64,000 bases of DNA from NCBI GenBank assembly GCA_020152595.1, contig JAIGNY010000466.1:141001-205000 (forward strand), given 5' to 3'. The notes beneath the pieces are model-generated. The model saw only the letters and a list, made by a program, of their open reading frames with translations, searched no databases and was not told the origin of the DNA. Source of the stretch: Chiridota heheva. Taxonomy: Eukaryota; Echinodermata; Holothuroidea; Apodida; Chiridotidae. Shown here one piece after another: positions 1-11,875 of this stretch. The translations under genes and the position numbers were made by a program. The stretch's first letter is position 1. Each line of letters begins with the position of its first letter.

Positions 1-1
1 T

Positions 2-744
2 CAAGGTAGTATCGGTGAGTTACAAAACACCCTGCCAACTGATAAAGATTTGGGTTTGCTTGCATTTTATAGGCTTATTGGTACAGTGTATTTCATTACC
101 CATGCTGGTGCTTTCATTGAAGAGTCACCTTCTGATTTATTTAAATCTGTATTATTGAAGGCATGAGTCCATTGCAGCATCATATTGCCTTCATTCAATC
201 AATCCGTGAGGGCCACTTTCACAGAGTTAGCAGTGAGGCGTTCTGGATGCCTTCTGCAGAAGCATTGAAGTTTCATTGGGACAGGTGTTGTTGGACTGCA
301 CAATTATGGGCTCAAGCCATGCAAAGTCAAGTTGTAGTACCTCTTGTCTCTGAATGTGGATGGGAGATTTCAGAAGATGGTCATCTAAATGTTGTTTGGG
401 AGTCTGCAGAAAATGTCGCAAAAATACAAAGAAATGTTCAGTTCTTGAAAGAATGGTGCAAATGTTAAACTGGTTGCAAAAACAGAAGGTGTAAGTGTGT
501 GAAGCAGGATAATTTGTGTGGGATTAATTGTAAATGTATTTCATGTGAAAACAAAGCTCACAAAGTTGCAAATGTTACAGTGGATTCTATACCCACAGAA
601 ATTCCATGTCTACTAGAAGAATGGTCAATCTCATCTGATTCTTCTAGTAGTTCTTACATTGATTCTGAATCAGAAGCTTCAGATTGTGTTATGGACATTG
701 ATGACACAAATGTAGAAAATCAGTTTTCCTTTCCAGTCGGTTGA
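2..744 (+). pseudogene. Broken CXC (tesmin/TSO1-like) domain protein, 5' end cut by window
   Basis: Three blocks read as one degraded protein. Frame 2 (2-166) gives an uninterrupted stretch containing LLAFYRLIGTVYFITHAG. A shift near 163 moves to frame 1, which holds EALKFHWDRCCWTAQLW and then ECGWEISEDG. The Cys-rich part begins EWCKC, hits a single in-frame TAA at 466-468, and resumes TGCKNRRCKCVKQDNLCG followed by CKCISCEN. The spacing CxCxxxC...CxC...CxC is that of the CXC/TCR zinc-binding domain. It ends in a Ser/Asp/Glu-rich tail with the stop at 742-744. Proteins with this Trp-rich block plus CXC domain are common multicopy, transposon-associated genes in aquatic invertebrates (family knowledge). 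The frameshift and the stop make it a pseudogene or a dead element copy. No full-length start is visible. Confidence 0.75.
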
Positions 745-1830
745 GGAACTAATTGTTGAGGTTAATGATTTATTACCTCTTCTCAGTGTTGTTAGTCCAT
801 CAGGTGTAAGCCCTTGACATTATTATGCATGGTTCTTCTTTTTAATTATATTGAGGAACTCTCAGATCTGCGTGTTTAATCTAAGTATCCAAGTTTTGGC
901 TTTGATATTTATGGAACACAAAAGGACCACCAAATAATGCCGCAAATCATTTTCGCAAAGAAATGTGGTCAAAAAATTAATTTTCCCTGCATATTCGTTT
1001 TCCGAACTTATCTATTTGTTTTCGAACATATAATTTGTGAACGTATTTGGTGCTCCTTTGGTGTTTCATACTTATTATCTATGTAATATTGCCAAAAGAC
1101 ATTTTAGTGATGGCCTGATGTGGAAAATCAAAAACTTTTTGGTATGCTGTGCTTCAAATTTGTCATTTATAGCTTGACTATTGAGGAATAGTGATAGCTA
1201 TTCTACTGCCCGTGGGCGTCGGCATTCGGTTAAAGTTTTTAGAAGAGTTTCTTTGTTTGGTTTAAGTGTTTGGCTGAAGTTTTTAGAGGTGTTTGTTTAT
1301 ATGATAATGACATTCCTGACAAGAATAGCAATTAAACTATTTGTGCTGGCATGAAAAGAAAGTCAAACAATAGAAAATCATAATTATTTTTTACCACTTG
1401 TCCTCAAAAGCATCCCAGGTGTATCACCTTGCCATTTTATGAAATCTTTTTCAAAGTTTATATCACCTTTGTTGTACTTAACAAGTATGACAGATATTAG
1501 TGCTACCCAATGCAGTTGACATATTTTTGATTTCATGTAAAAGTGTTTAAGAGTTAGAAACTTGTACCTTGACGTATTGTATGTAAAAAATGTATAAAGT
1601 GTTCAAAATATGCTGGTGTTCATTATTTGTGCAATCTGTTTGATCTTTTTTTTAAATTTAAATGTTTAGGCACAAGTTTTTGTATTTGATGTACCATTTG
1701 CCAAAGAAACACCTTGCCAAATTGCCTGTATATATTATATGACAATATTATCTTAAACTTTTATTTCTTTTCCCTCAGAAAGCTGGAGGTCCTTCCTACT
1801 ATATCACAGAAGAGTTCATTCTACCTTTTA
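745..1830. other. AT-rich non-coding stretch
   Basis: No open frame of note, no domain-like translation and no clear tandem structure. It may contain the 3' flank of the CXC pseudogene. I see nothing else in it. Confidence 0.5.
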
Positions 1831-1835
1831 TAAAT

Positions 1836-2325
1836 ACTTAAAGGTATATGGACATGCAGAGAGTTTTTATTCAAATGAAGAAGCATTCATTTTAAGCAGA
1901 TAAGTCTTGAAATGATTAAAATGGGTGCAAAGGTTATAATGTATGGAGAATAACATAGCTAAAAATCTTTAATGTTGTCCTTTATATTTCTCTCCTAGAT
2001 TTCAGACACCACAGATGTTCAAATTGCATTTACTGCAAAATATGGGTCAAGGCTATAGCAAAATTTCATCTCTGCATTATACCCAACTACTTCCTCTAAT
2101 ACAATTTGGGGAAAGGGTTGAAAAATAATAAGTTAACATAAGCAATAGCCATGGTGTTCTTGTTGTGATGCCACAAAGTATTGCATCATTTATGCTAATT
2201 TGGTACCAAAATGCTGTAAAGTGGTCACTTTTTAACCGATTTTGATGGGAAATTTTGCTCTTTTGATGATTTTGAGTATATTTTAAGCCATGTTGTTGCT
2301 ACTTGTCCATATACCTTTAAAAAGT
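1836..2325. mobile_element. Inverted-repeat-bounded element (~490 bp), MITE-like
   Basis: The left end reads TTAAAGGTATATGGACA (about 1839-1855). The right end reads TGTCCATATACCTTTAAA (about 2305-2322), its reverse complement. The interior has no coding capacity. A second, much shorter pair of related ends lies at about 2371 and 2448-2466. Non-coding DNA between matching inverted ends suggests a miniature inverted-repeat element. No target duplication was established. Confidence 0.45.
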
Positions 2326-2439
2326 ATGAGTATTTAATTTACATGCATTATTGGTGAGTATACTATTATTAAAAGTGTATGGACATACCATCTTGCACTT
2401 CAAAAAGAAGTGAAATATGCAAGTAAAAAGAAATTCTGC

Positions 2440-3570
2440 AAATTGCAGGATATCTGTCCATATATCTTTAAATTGCTTTGAACTTTATCTAAGAGGGGAC
2501 TTTCCTGCCCCACAAATCTTTTGTGCCAAAATTCTAAAACATTCCATTAATTTCATGTACCTCAATTATTATATGTACATTTAGGTTTCTTGAAACATTT
2601 TAAGAAAAGGAGTGAACAATTTTTAATGGACCTTTTCCTTGGTACATTATCATTCTTGGTAAGACATACCAAGTTCCAGAAAAAGTAATGGAAATGCAAA
2701 AACAAAAAAACATTTTATTTGCAGCTTAAATTCTGCTCTGGATATCTGTCTATACTGTATTTTCGAGGTCGGAGAGACGTAACCGTGTACGGGCTCAGTA
2801 CGGTTTTTTGGAGGGGAAACTTTATCATTACAGTCAATGGGATATTTTGTATGAATACTTGTGTCACCTTAGCCAGTCAGCGGAAATTAATGGTACTCAT
2901 ATATGCTGGAAACTATTATCTAATACACAACATTTGTAAAGAAAAATAAAATCTGTACAGTATTTGTTAAAAAATGACAAAAAATAGGTTTTTCTTCCAT
3001 TGACTGCAATGATAACTGACTGTTTGTTTTCCCCTTTGACTGAAGTTTGAGATCGTCAAAAAAGTTTTGTTACGTCACCATGCACCACAACATTCCCGGA
3101 TGTCCGTCCTCCCGGATGTCCGTCCTCCAGAATCTTTAAATTGCTTTGATCTTTATCTAAGAGGGGCTTTCCTGCCCAACAAACCTTCTGTACCAAAATT
3201 CTATTCATTTCATCCACCTCAATTATTATGTGTACATTCAGGTTTCTTCAAATATTTTAAGAAAAGGAGTGAACAATTTGAATGAACCTTTTCCTTGGTA
3301 CATTATCACTCTTGGTAAGATATTCCAGAGAAAGTAATTGGAATATCAAAGTAAACACAAAATGTTTGCAGCTTTAATTCTTCTGGGGATATCTTTCCAT
3401 GTATCTTTAAATTGCTTTCATCTTTATTTATGACTTGTCCTTCTCCTTAAAGATTTGAGCAAATCATAACCACAAACTTTCCAGCCCCACAAAACCTCTC
3501 CACAACAATTAAGGTTTTCATGTATCTGACCCGACCTCTTATTATGTGTTGTTTATTCAGCTTTGTTGAA
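2440..3570. repeat. Three tandem copies of a ~270-290 bp unit, middle copy interrupted
   Basis: The block running from 'atctttaaattgcttt' through 'aagaaaaggagtgaacaat' and 'ccttttccttggtacatta' occurs at about 2462-2720 and again at about 3130-3390. A third, more diverged and truncated copy starts at about 3400. Each copy is preceded by 'ggatatct.tccat' (2446, 2739 and 3389). The middle copy is split by about 380 bp of unrelated sequence (see the separate entry). Confidence 0.75.
2755..3128. mobile_element. Insertion with inverted ends inside the tandem repeat
   Basis: This segment separates two halves of a repeat unit that are contiguous in the neighbouring copies, so it is an insertion. 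Its interior is partly palindromic: TTATCATTACAGTCAATGG (about 2821) faces CCATTGACTGCAATGATAA (about 2997). Near the ends, GAGACGTAAC on the left faces GTTACGTCAC on the right. It has no coding capacity. A MITE-like element is the best reading, but the exact ends and target duplication are unclear. Confidence 0.6.
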
Positions 3571-4380
3571 TTTCAGTCAAACCCTCACTCAAATGTTCTG
3601 ACCTAAAAACGTCATTGACATACAACTCAACACCAACCTTACCTGAACCTCTGACATTGCCGGTTATTTTTTCCTGAAGAAGTATAAGAGTGCTTCCTCA
3701 CATTTTTTTTTTTTTTTTTAAGTTGCAGAAGGAGATTTTCAAGGCCTGCCTTTAAAGGAAGAAAATTGCCTTATTTGTTTTATTATGATTAAGTATTTAA
3801 TACAACAGCTGGTCTTGAAAATAAGGTTTATAGTATAGGCCAGAGCCCTGAAACACTGGAGTGCACCACAAACCAACAAAACAAAATAAATATGCAGCAT
3901 ATGAGATTATAAACACTAGATACTCTGCACCAAACAAATACTTTTAGGATGTTCATAGAACTGCTTAGATTGAGTAATTTATCAATGCTAATTTAGTCCA
4001 TTTTCAAATGTTTAAAATATCTGTGATTCAATACATTATTGTAGACCTACCCTTATAATATATTTATGCTAATTATCATTTTAAATTTTATTTTAAATTT
4101 TTCTGTATTTTTTAAGGTGAGCTATCTGGAAACAAATTGATGATGTCAGTATAGAATTGCTCATGTAATGTATGGCATCCCTTCGATTTATTTTGAGACG
4201 ACAGTTCGCCCCTTCAAACAAAAATTGATAATAAGAGTAATTTAAATGGTAGAAGATGTAGGCTTTTTTGCTGAGATGATAGATGAAAAATTGTGTGAAA
4301 TATTGAAATATGTGGTTGGCTCTTCCAAAAATGCAGTAGGTATTAGATGTGTGAGAATTTGCAAACAGGTTTGCTTTAGG
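3571..4380. other. Non-coding, low-complexity A/T runs
   Basis: Contains a poly-T run near 3700 and no recognisable gene or repeat copy. Confidence 0.45.
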
Positions 4381-4399
4381 TTTTTCTTTATAGGTATAT

Positions 4400-5560
4400 A
4401 GGTCAAAAGCTTTGAACGTTACTGTAAATAAGAATGAAATAGGCTGTAAATATATGTACTGTAAATAGTTGTATATATGTAAGACAATGCCATATTAGAA
4501 CTCCCTAAAATGAAGTGGAGAAAAACTCCTTTTTTGAAATATTCATATTTTGAAATATTACTCTAAATATAAACCTATTATAACTTTTATATTCCTATAT
4601 TCAGTTTGCTATGAAAAAAGGTGTACAATGGCAGGAAACAAATTGATTTGTTAGTGTAAATAAGAATGATATAGGATTGTAATTGTACTGTAAATTATTG
4701 TTTATAAGAAAGGCATTGCTATGTAACTCCATATATGAAATGGAGAAGAAACTCTTGTATTAGGAAATATTTTATTTATTATTCTACATACATCTTACTC
4801 TATATATTTACTTTTTTGAAATATTTTATATATTAGAACTCCCTTCAATGAAGTGGAGAAAAATGTTTGAAATATTATATTTCTTACTCTATATATACCT
4901 GTTATAACTTATATTCCTATATTTTAATTGTTATGAATGAAATTCTTGCAATGGCAGGTAGCATAATAATTTGTTACTGTAAATAAGAATGATATAAGAT
5001 TGTAAATGTATATAAGTAAGGCATTGTTATATTAGAACTTCTTGTATGAAGTGGAGAATAAAATCTTTTGTTTTTTGAAATATTCTATTTATTATTCTAT
5101 ATATTACTCCACATATTTATTTTTTTGAAATATTTTATATATTAGAATTCCATAAATGAAGTGGAAGAAGAATTTTTTTTTTTTTTTTTTTAAATATTAT
5201 ATTTATTAATCAGATATATTTACCTATTATATTTTTGAAATTCATATATTCACAATGTGATTTGAAAATCAATGAAGCCTATACAATGGCAGGGAACAAA
5301 TTGATTTGTTGTAAGTAATAATGATATAAGGCTGTAAATACATGTACAGTAAATAATTGTATATGTAAAGTATACTTTCAAAGTACATGTGTTGCCATTA
5401 TTATAACTCAATGAAGTGGAGAAGAATTTTTTTTTTTTTAATATAATATAGATTACTCTATGTATTACCTATAAATAACTTTGATTTTCTTACAGTATAT
5501 AATCATAGCTCGATAAAAATGAAACCCATACAATGACAGGGAACATTAGTTATTTGTTTC
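4400..5560. repeat. Degenerate tandem repeat, period roughly 230-335 bp
   Basis: The phrase 'gtaaataagaatgatatagg.tgtaaat' recurs at about 4420, 4655, 4976 and 5311. The phrase 'aatgaagtggagaa' recurs at about 4508, 4735, 4848, 5046, 5154 and 5402. Copies differ by many indels and are strongly AT-rich. No protein is encoded. Confidence 0.65.
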
Positions 5561-7060
5561 TATTTGTCGTATGTTCATTGTACTGTATTCTGTAAGTAGG
5601 ATGAAAGTGAATAAGCAAATAAATGACACATCAACTCAAGACAATTTACCGTAGCATGCAGACATGTTGTACTTTTATATTTGTATGAGACAGAATGGGC
5701 TTGTTAGGTGGATTTTATCAAATGGGATCTTTCGTGTACTGATGTATTATATTGCATGATGTAGAGTTTCAGATGCTTGCATTAATAGCTGAAATGTTTG
5801 GGCATTTTTAAAGGAAAGTTTTATATACAGTATGAGCCACAGTGCTTGTGACATATAAAAACATTTTGAGCTGTATTGTTTTAACAAGAATATGAAATGT
5901 CGTGCAAAAATATGTCATCATCCATAGCTTTAACTAATGATCTTGTGCAGTTACTGCTGTGCTTCAATTGCAGGTAAAGTGTATCATTGTATCATTTGAT
6001 TTTATTTTATTTTATTTTTTTCATTTTTAGTCATTGTTTAATTTTTTACTTTTGTATTATGGTTGTGTTCAGTAATCAGTTCCATAGAGAACAAATAATT
6101 TAGAATATTTAACAGATTTGAGCTTTTTCCGGAAAACGGAATTCCCTAGATATTTTCATTTTTTACTAAAAAAATGTCTTTTTTCATAATTTTCGTAGTG
6201 CATGTTTCAAAAATGAGGTTTTTACTATGTTAATTTTGTACTGCTGGTCCATTTTTACAATATTTCCATTAAATTTTCATACTGCATGTATTGAAATTGA
6301 CTTATTTCATACTGTGGATAGCAAAACAAAAAAAATAGGATTTTTTTAATCATAGGATTTCAGGGATTTTTTCATAATCATAGGATTTCAGGGATTTTTT
6401 TATAGCTCAGACTCATGTCTAATTTAAAGACATTCATTAACATTAAACTTGAGGCATGATGAAAAATGAGTGTCATGAAACATGCATTGCATTAATATAT
6501 TGCATACCAAGAGTTGTTACTGAAAACTTAACTAGTCCATGAGCAGATAAAACAGTTCATATTGATACAAACAATTTATATTCTTAGTATACTTGTTCTT
6601 AGTGTATGATTGATCAAGCTTTGCTTATATTAAGCAAGAAATATAAATTCGAATTTTAGGAATCTGTCATTCCATACTTAATTTTGAAAGTTGCAAATGT
6701 CTTTTTATTGATAGATTTGAAGACTATTTAGCTGATTTTGTTTATATTTGCTTTTCCATGTGCAATACTAAGTGAATACATGTATGTGCATGTGCAACTT
6801 TCTTTCTTTTTATAGCCACTTTTATATTGCATGGAGACAGTAGCGTGGTGCTGACTCTCAGAAATGCTGTTTCCATCAAAGTACTTTTGAGAGAAATTGG
6901 CATCATACTGCAGTTGTAAGCCACATGATGTTCAGTTAGAATGTGGAATGCCTGCAGATACTTGTCTTTTCTGATAAATACAACAGTTTAATGACTTTCA
7001 CCTGACTTTAAAGCATACTAATTGGAAGCTTAACAATGTAAGATGGAGTAAAAATGATGG
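5561..7060. other. AT-rich non-coding stretch
   Basis: Contains a short direct duplication at about 6340-6405 (a 'cataggatttcagggatttttt' type unit) and no gene that I can support. Confidence 0.45.
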
Positions 7061-7069
7061 AGCACTGAC

Positions 7070-8110
7070 CCATAAACATCAGTGATTGTGGACTGCCTAT
7101 ATTATGCTAAACCTTCATCAAGTTATATCATGTGAAGGAACTGAATGTACATTGATACTAACTATAGACTGCCCTGATGTTCCTCAGGACTGTTATATAT
7201 GTGACAGCAGCATAATTTTGTTTCATTGATAATAATCATGGACTGCCATTACATACCTTAACTGTTACTGATTGTCTGTGAAATCTTGATGTGAAGCAAA
7301 TGGACATGTCAGCTTGAATTAAATGTACATTGATGATATATGTACTGAGTGCCCTGGTGTTCCTTCTGTTTTTTGTGTGACAGCAGCATAATTTGTTTCA
7401 GTGATAATAATCGTGAACTGCCGTTACATACATAACTGGTACCGATTGTCAGTTAATTCTTGATGTGAAGCAAATGGACATGTCAGCTTGAATAAATGTA
7501 CATTGATGATAACTATGTACTGCCCTCAGTGCTCTGATGCTCCTGTTTTTGTGTGACAGCAGCATAATTTGTTTCAGTGATTATAATTGTGGACTGCCAT
7601 TACATACATAACCATTGTCAATCAAATCTTGATGTGAAGCAAATGGACTTGGCCAACTTGAATTAAATGTACATTGATGATAACTATGTACTGCCCTCAG
7701 TGCCCTGATGCTCCTCCTGTTTTTGTGTGACAGCAGCATAATTTGTTTTATTGATAATAATTGTGAACTGCCATAACATACATAACTGTTACTGATTGTC
7801 ACTTAAATCTTGATGTGAAGCAAATGGACATGTCAGCTTGAATTAAATGTACATTGATGATAACTATGTACTGCCCTCAGTACTCTGATGCTCCTGTTTT
7901 TGTGTGACAGCAGCATAATTTGTTTCAGTGATAATAATTGTGGACTGCCATTACATACATAACTGTTACTGATTGTCAGTTAAATCTTGATGTAAAGCAA
8001 ATGGACATGTCAGCTTGAATTAAATGTACATGATGTGATAATTATGGACTGCCCTGATATTCCACAATTATGTTTTATGTGGAATAGCAACATAACTAAC
8101 TACCTCGATA
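7070..8110. repeat. 177-bp tandem repeat, about six copies
   Basis: The marker phrase TGTGACAGCAGCATAAT begins at about 7200, 7376, 7553, 7727 and 7904, spacings of 174-177 bp. A diverged last copy is at about 8080 and a diverged first copy at about 7080. Each unit also carries 'ggactgccattacatacataactg' and 'gatgtgaagcaaatggacatg' type phrases. The unit length is nucleosome-like, as in satellite DNA, but the array is short. Confidence 0.85.
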
Positions 8111-8768
8111 GTGACTGGACTACTGTATATGTTAGCTGTCATTTTTTGTGTGTCAAATTATCAACATATTTGTTAATGACTGTAGTGCCAAAACATCACC
8201 TTCAGGCGTCAGCTGTTCAGGACTTATAAATTAAATAAATGATATGTTTAAAAAAAGGACACTCTGTCATTGAGGATTTTAATGACAAGATTTTTAGACA
8301 TTCAACTAAATGTGTTTAAAATCAGATTCGTTGAATTGGCTTTCAACTTATTTGAAGGGACCATGGCGCAATAAAGTGAATCGTTCAATGAGATGACGTT
8401 CTCCGATCTTCAGAATTGACCATCCTGTGGCTTACTTACTATGAGGGTGAACAACAGTGTTTTCATCCACATTCTGTGAACAGTACCAGTTATCAGACAC
8501 CTGTAATGGAGATACAATGTAAGCATACAAACTGCATGCTTATCATCAGACATCCACATTGAACTCTTCTCTTGTGAATCTGTTGTACATTGTTTAAAAC
8601 ACTTTTAATTGCAATATTTTGTGCAGTTTATTGATACATATAGATGTGAAGTAAATATCAACATTGTTATATGAAAAAATGAACTTGATTGTAAATCACT
8701 TGAGTCAGTTTGATACTTCATTATTTGTAGGCCATTTTTTTGTGTTTTAAAGATCAATTTTTACACCC
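8111..8768. other. Non-coding flank between the 177-bp array and an (AT)n array
   Basis: No coding or repeat structure beyond ordinary AT richness. Confidence 0.4.
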
Positions 8769-9210
<442 letters not shown>

Positions 9211-9690
9211 TGGATTTGCATTCTTGTAACAATTCCAAATTTAACCAAAGCACGCTAGGTCCTGGATTTATATAAAAGTTTCAGTTCTATTTAGACTTAG
9301 GAGAATTTTCTTGTTCCCCTTGTTCATAATTTGCACGAAAGAAATACCAGTATCTAAGGAAGATATGGTATTTGTCCAACTCAAACCTTGGTGCATTTTT
9401 TTTGTTGTTGGTGGTTTTATACAAATGTTTTGTTGGAGACTGTATTTGTTGTGGGTGATGCATGTTTGAAAACTAGACATGCACATTTATAGGTGCACTG
9501 TTTTTCGGGTGTAGTACAATTTTCAGGGAGGGTGATCTCTGTCGACCTTATTTTATGAAATGCATTAAGGTCCCTTGACTACCACCCTTAATTTTTAGAT
9601 GTTAACATTAAAAGTCATAGTTGGCTCCATTTTTGAATGCTAACTACACCACTTAAGGTAGAGTAGTGCAGTTAAAAAAAAATTTTTAAT
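9211..9690. other. Non-coding stretch
   Basis: Nothing recognisable apart from AT-rich sequence. Confidence 0.4.
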
Positions 9691-9696
9691 ATACTA

Positions 9697-9770
9697 ACTG
9701 GGCGACCATCGCCCAGTGAGACATTTTGGTCGCCCAGTGAACAAAATTCTGATGCACTGGGCGACCAGGA
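9697..9770. repeat. Cluster of GGGCGACC inverted and direct repeats
   Basis: ACTGGGCGACCATCGCCCAGT at 9697-9717 is a near-perfect hairpin. The same 10-mer family recurs at about 9730 (GGTCGCCCAGTGA) and 9757 (CACTGGGCGACC), and 'gtcacccagtga' occurs near 9979. GC-rich inverted motifs in an AT-rich setting suggest part of a small transposable repeat. Confidence 0.5.
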
Positions 9771-9989
9771 TTTTGCCATGGTTTTTTAACTTGTAAAATC
9801 TAGAAAGAAAACGGCTGCTCCCATACAGTCATAAAATACAAGTTTTTTAAACATTCAACGTTGTATGAAATAAAGTTTATGCACGTTATGTCAGACTTAA
9901 TATCATATCTAATTTTGAAAGTGCTCAAATGCACATGTTCTTTTGCGCCTCGCATCAGTTGCCTAGGGGTGATTGTGGTCACCCAGTGA

Positions 9990-10890
9990 AATTTCTTTTA
10001 AAAAATTAGTAATGTACTGCATATTTGTTAAACTGACAAGATTTTTTCTACAGTGAATCTTTGAATAGTTGATTAAACCTACTGCACAGTCACTGATCTG
10101 ATTGTCCTAAAACATAAGATCAATATTTCTTATCTGTTCAGTGAGACATATTGTTTGCTCATTTATACATGTGAATTATATAATTCTATTCCAATTGTTC
10201 AGTAAAAATAAATTATTTAAAATAATTATGCTTTGTTTGTGTGAAGTTTATATATAATTCATGTTATTCTTACTGTTTTTTACCTTCTTTCAGATTGTTG
10301 GGCCAGATCTTTGAAACTGATAGCCTTTTTTTGAAAGAGAATTGTTTTAATGTGCATATGTGGTGGTGTTGGCAACAGGCGGCTGTAAGAAATTTTAATT
10401 GGAGAGGCAAATGATGATTAATAGGGAGGGGGAGTGGGATGAGCATCGACATATAATCTATGCACGTTTGTAATATTGATTATAGTAAAATTGGTTTAAC
10501 AAATTTATGGGGCGAGCCACCAAATTTTTTCACCCTGATATTTGAACCAGGGATGCTCTAGTTTGTGTCAAGGAACATTTTGATTAAATTAGTGAGTAGT
10601 AACCTTTTCCTCACTTGACCAATATGTCAATGTGTAAAAACTGGTCGTAAAAGGTAAATGATACACCCTTAGGCATTCACACCATCCTCCATGACCCAAG
10701 TGTATTCCAAGTTTATAAATAATATGTAATGGTAAAGAAATATATTTCAGTGCCCAAAGTTGGGGTCCAAGGACCTTAACAACAAAGTGCTTCTGAAAAA
10801 GTAGGAGGCTCATCACATTTCCTCATTGGCTAAACCACTGACACCATTTCAGTGGCACAGTTTTGAAAATGCTATATTAAACTGAAAATG
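9990..10890. other. Non-coding stretch
   Basis: No gene supported. The few short open frames have no recognisable features. Confidence 0.4.
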
Positions 10891-10959
10891 GATTTTGCAG
10901 TCATTACTCAGAAGGACGGAGAAGAACCACAGACATGAACTTAAAATAGGAAAATTAAA

Positions 10960-11640
10960 AAATTATTTGGCTATACTTCCACAGCCTTCGCGTGTATGCA
11001 TGGCCGTACTAAGCAGGGGCGGAAGAACCCCCCCTACTCCCGCGTCCCTCCCCGGGCCAGATACTCATATTAGTCTGGAAAAACCATGTAGAAAATTGCC
11101 CAGGAATGAAGGAACTGTTTCGGAAATTAAGGAAAGTTCCCTAATATTAAGAAAAATTCGCGAGTCTGGAAGAATCGTGCCCGACTCAGCTAGATACCTG
11201 GGTCATGCCCTCCCGACTCTGCATGATAATGAAAATTTGATACTTTTGTCCCGATCTTATATAGTCGGGCAAAGAGGTAAAATGTACTATTTTGATCAGT
11301 GATTTGTCGGATTTCCTAAGAATTAAAGGAAATTTCCTAAAAATCGTAGAACTGCCCAAACAGCCAGAAATGAAAGAAAATACTCCAAAAATTGTGGGAA
11401 AATATAAGGAAATTGGGCAGGCCCAAAATACGCTAAAATGTTCGAAAATCTGTCTGAAAAATGGAGAAAATTTCATGAAATTTCAAAACAATTGCCTGGA
11501 AATTAACGAAATGTTCAGAGCATTTCCTGAAAATTAAGGAAAGCTCCCTAATCAGCTAATATCAGAATATTGAGGAAACTTTCCCGAAGATTGGCCAAAA
11601 CATTTACAAAAATCTACCCGAAATAAATTTCCCGAATAGG
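10960..11640. repeat. Degenerate repeat rich in 'aattaaggaaa..ttcct' phrases
   Basis: Variants of GAAATTAAGGAAAGTTCCC recur at about 11125, 11325 and 11530, with intervening 'cccgactc' and 'tcgggca' phrases. Open frames here (for example 10895-11302) give Lys/Ile/Pro-rich translations without domain character. I read this as a diverged repeat, not a gene. Confidence 0.4.
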
Positions 11641-11875
11641 CCTATTGAATAAAGTTGCTCTGATTTTAAGGAAATTTTTAGAAAAGCACCCAAAACAGCA
11701 TTTCAAAGGTGTTTTGGTAAATGTTGATACAAAGACAATGAACCATACAATTAACTCACTTCTCAATAGTGTTTCACAAAGGCTTTGTGGAACACAATCT
11801 GTTCAAATAATTTAGCCTTTTTTTTTTACTGAGAAAGTGGCAAAAATAAGGTCTGAACTTGACGTTGTAATTATT

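Noticed and set aside
10895..11302. 135-codon plus-strand frame
   Set aside because: It lies in a degenerate repeat with no domain-like sequence.
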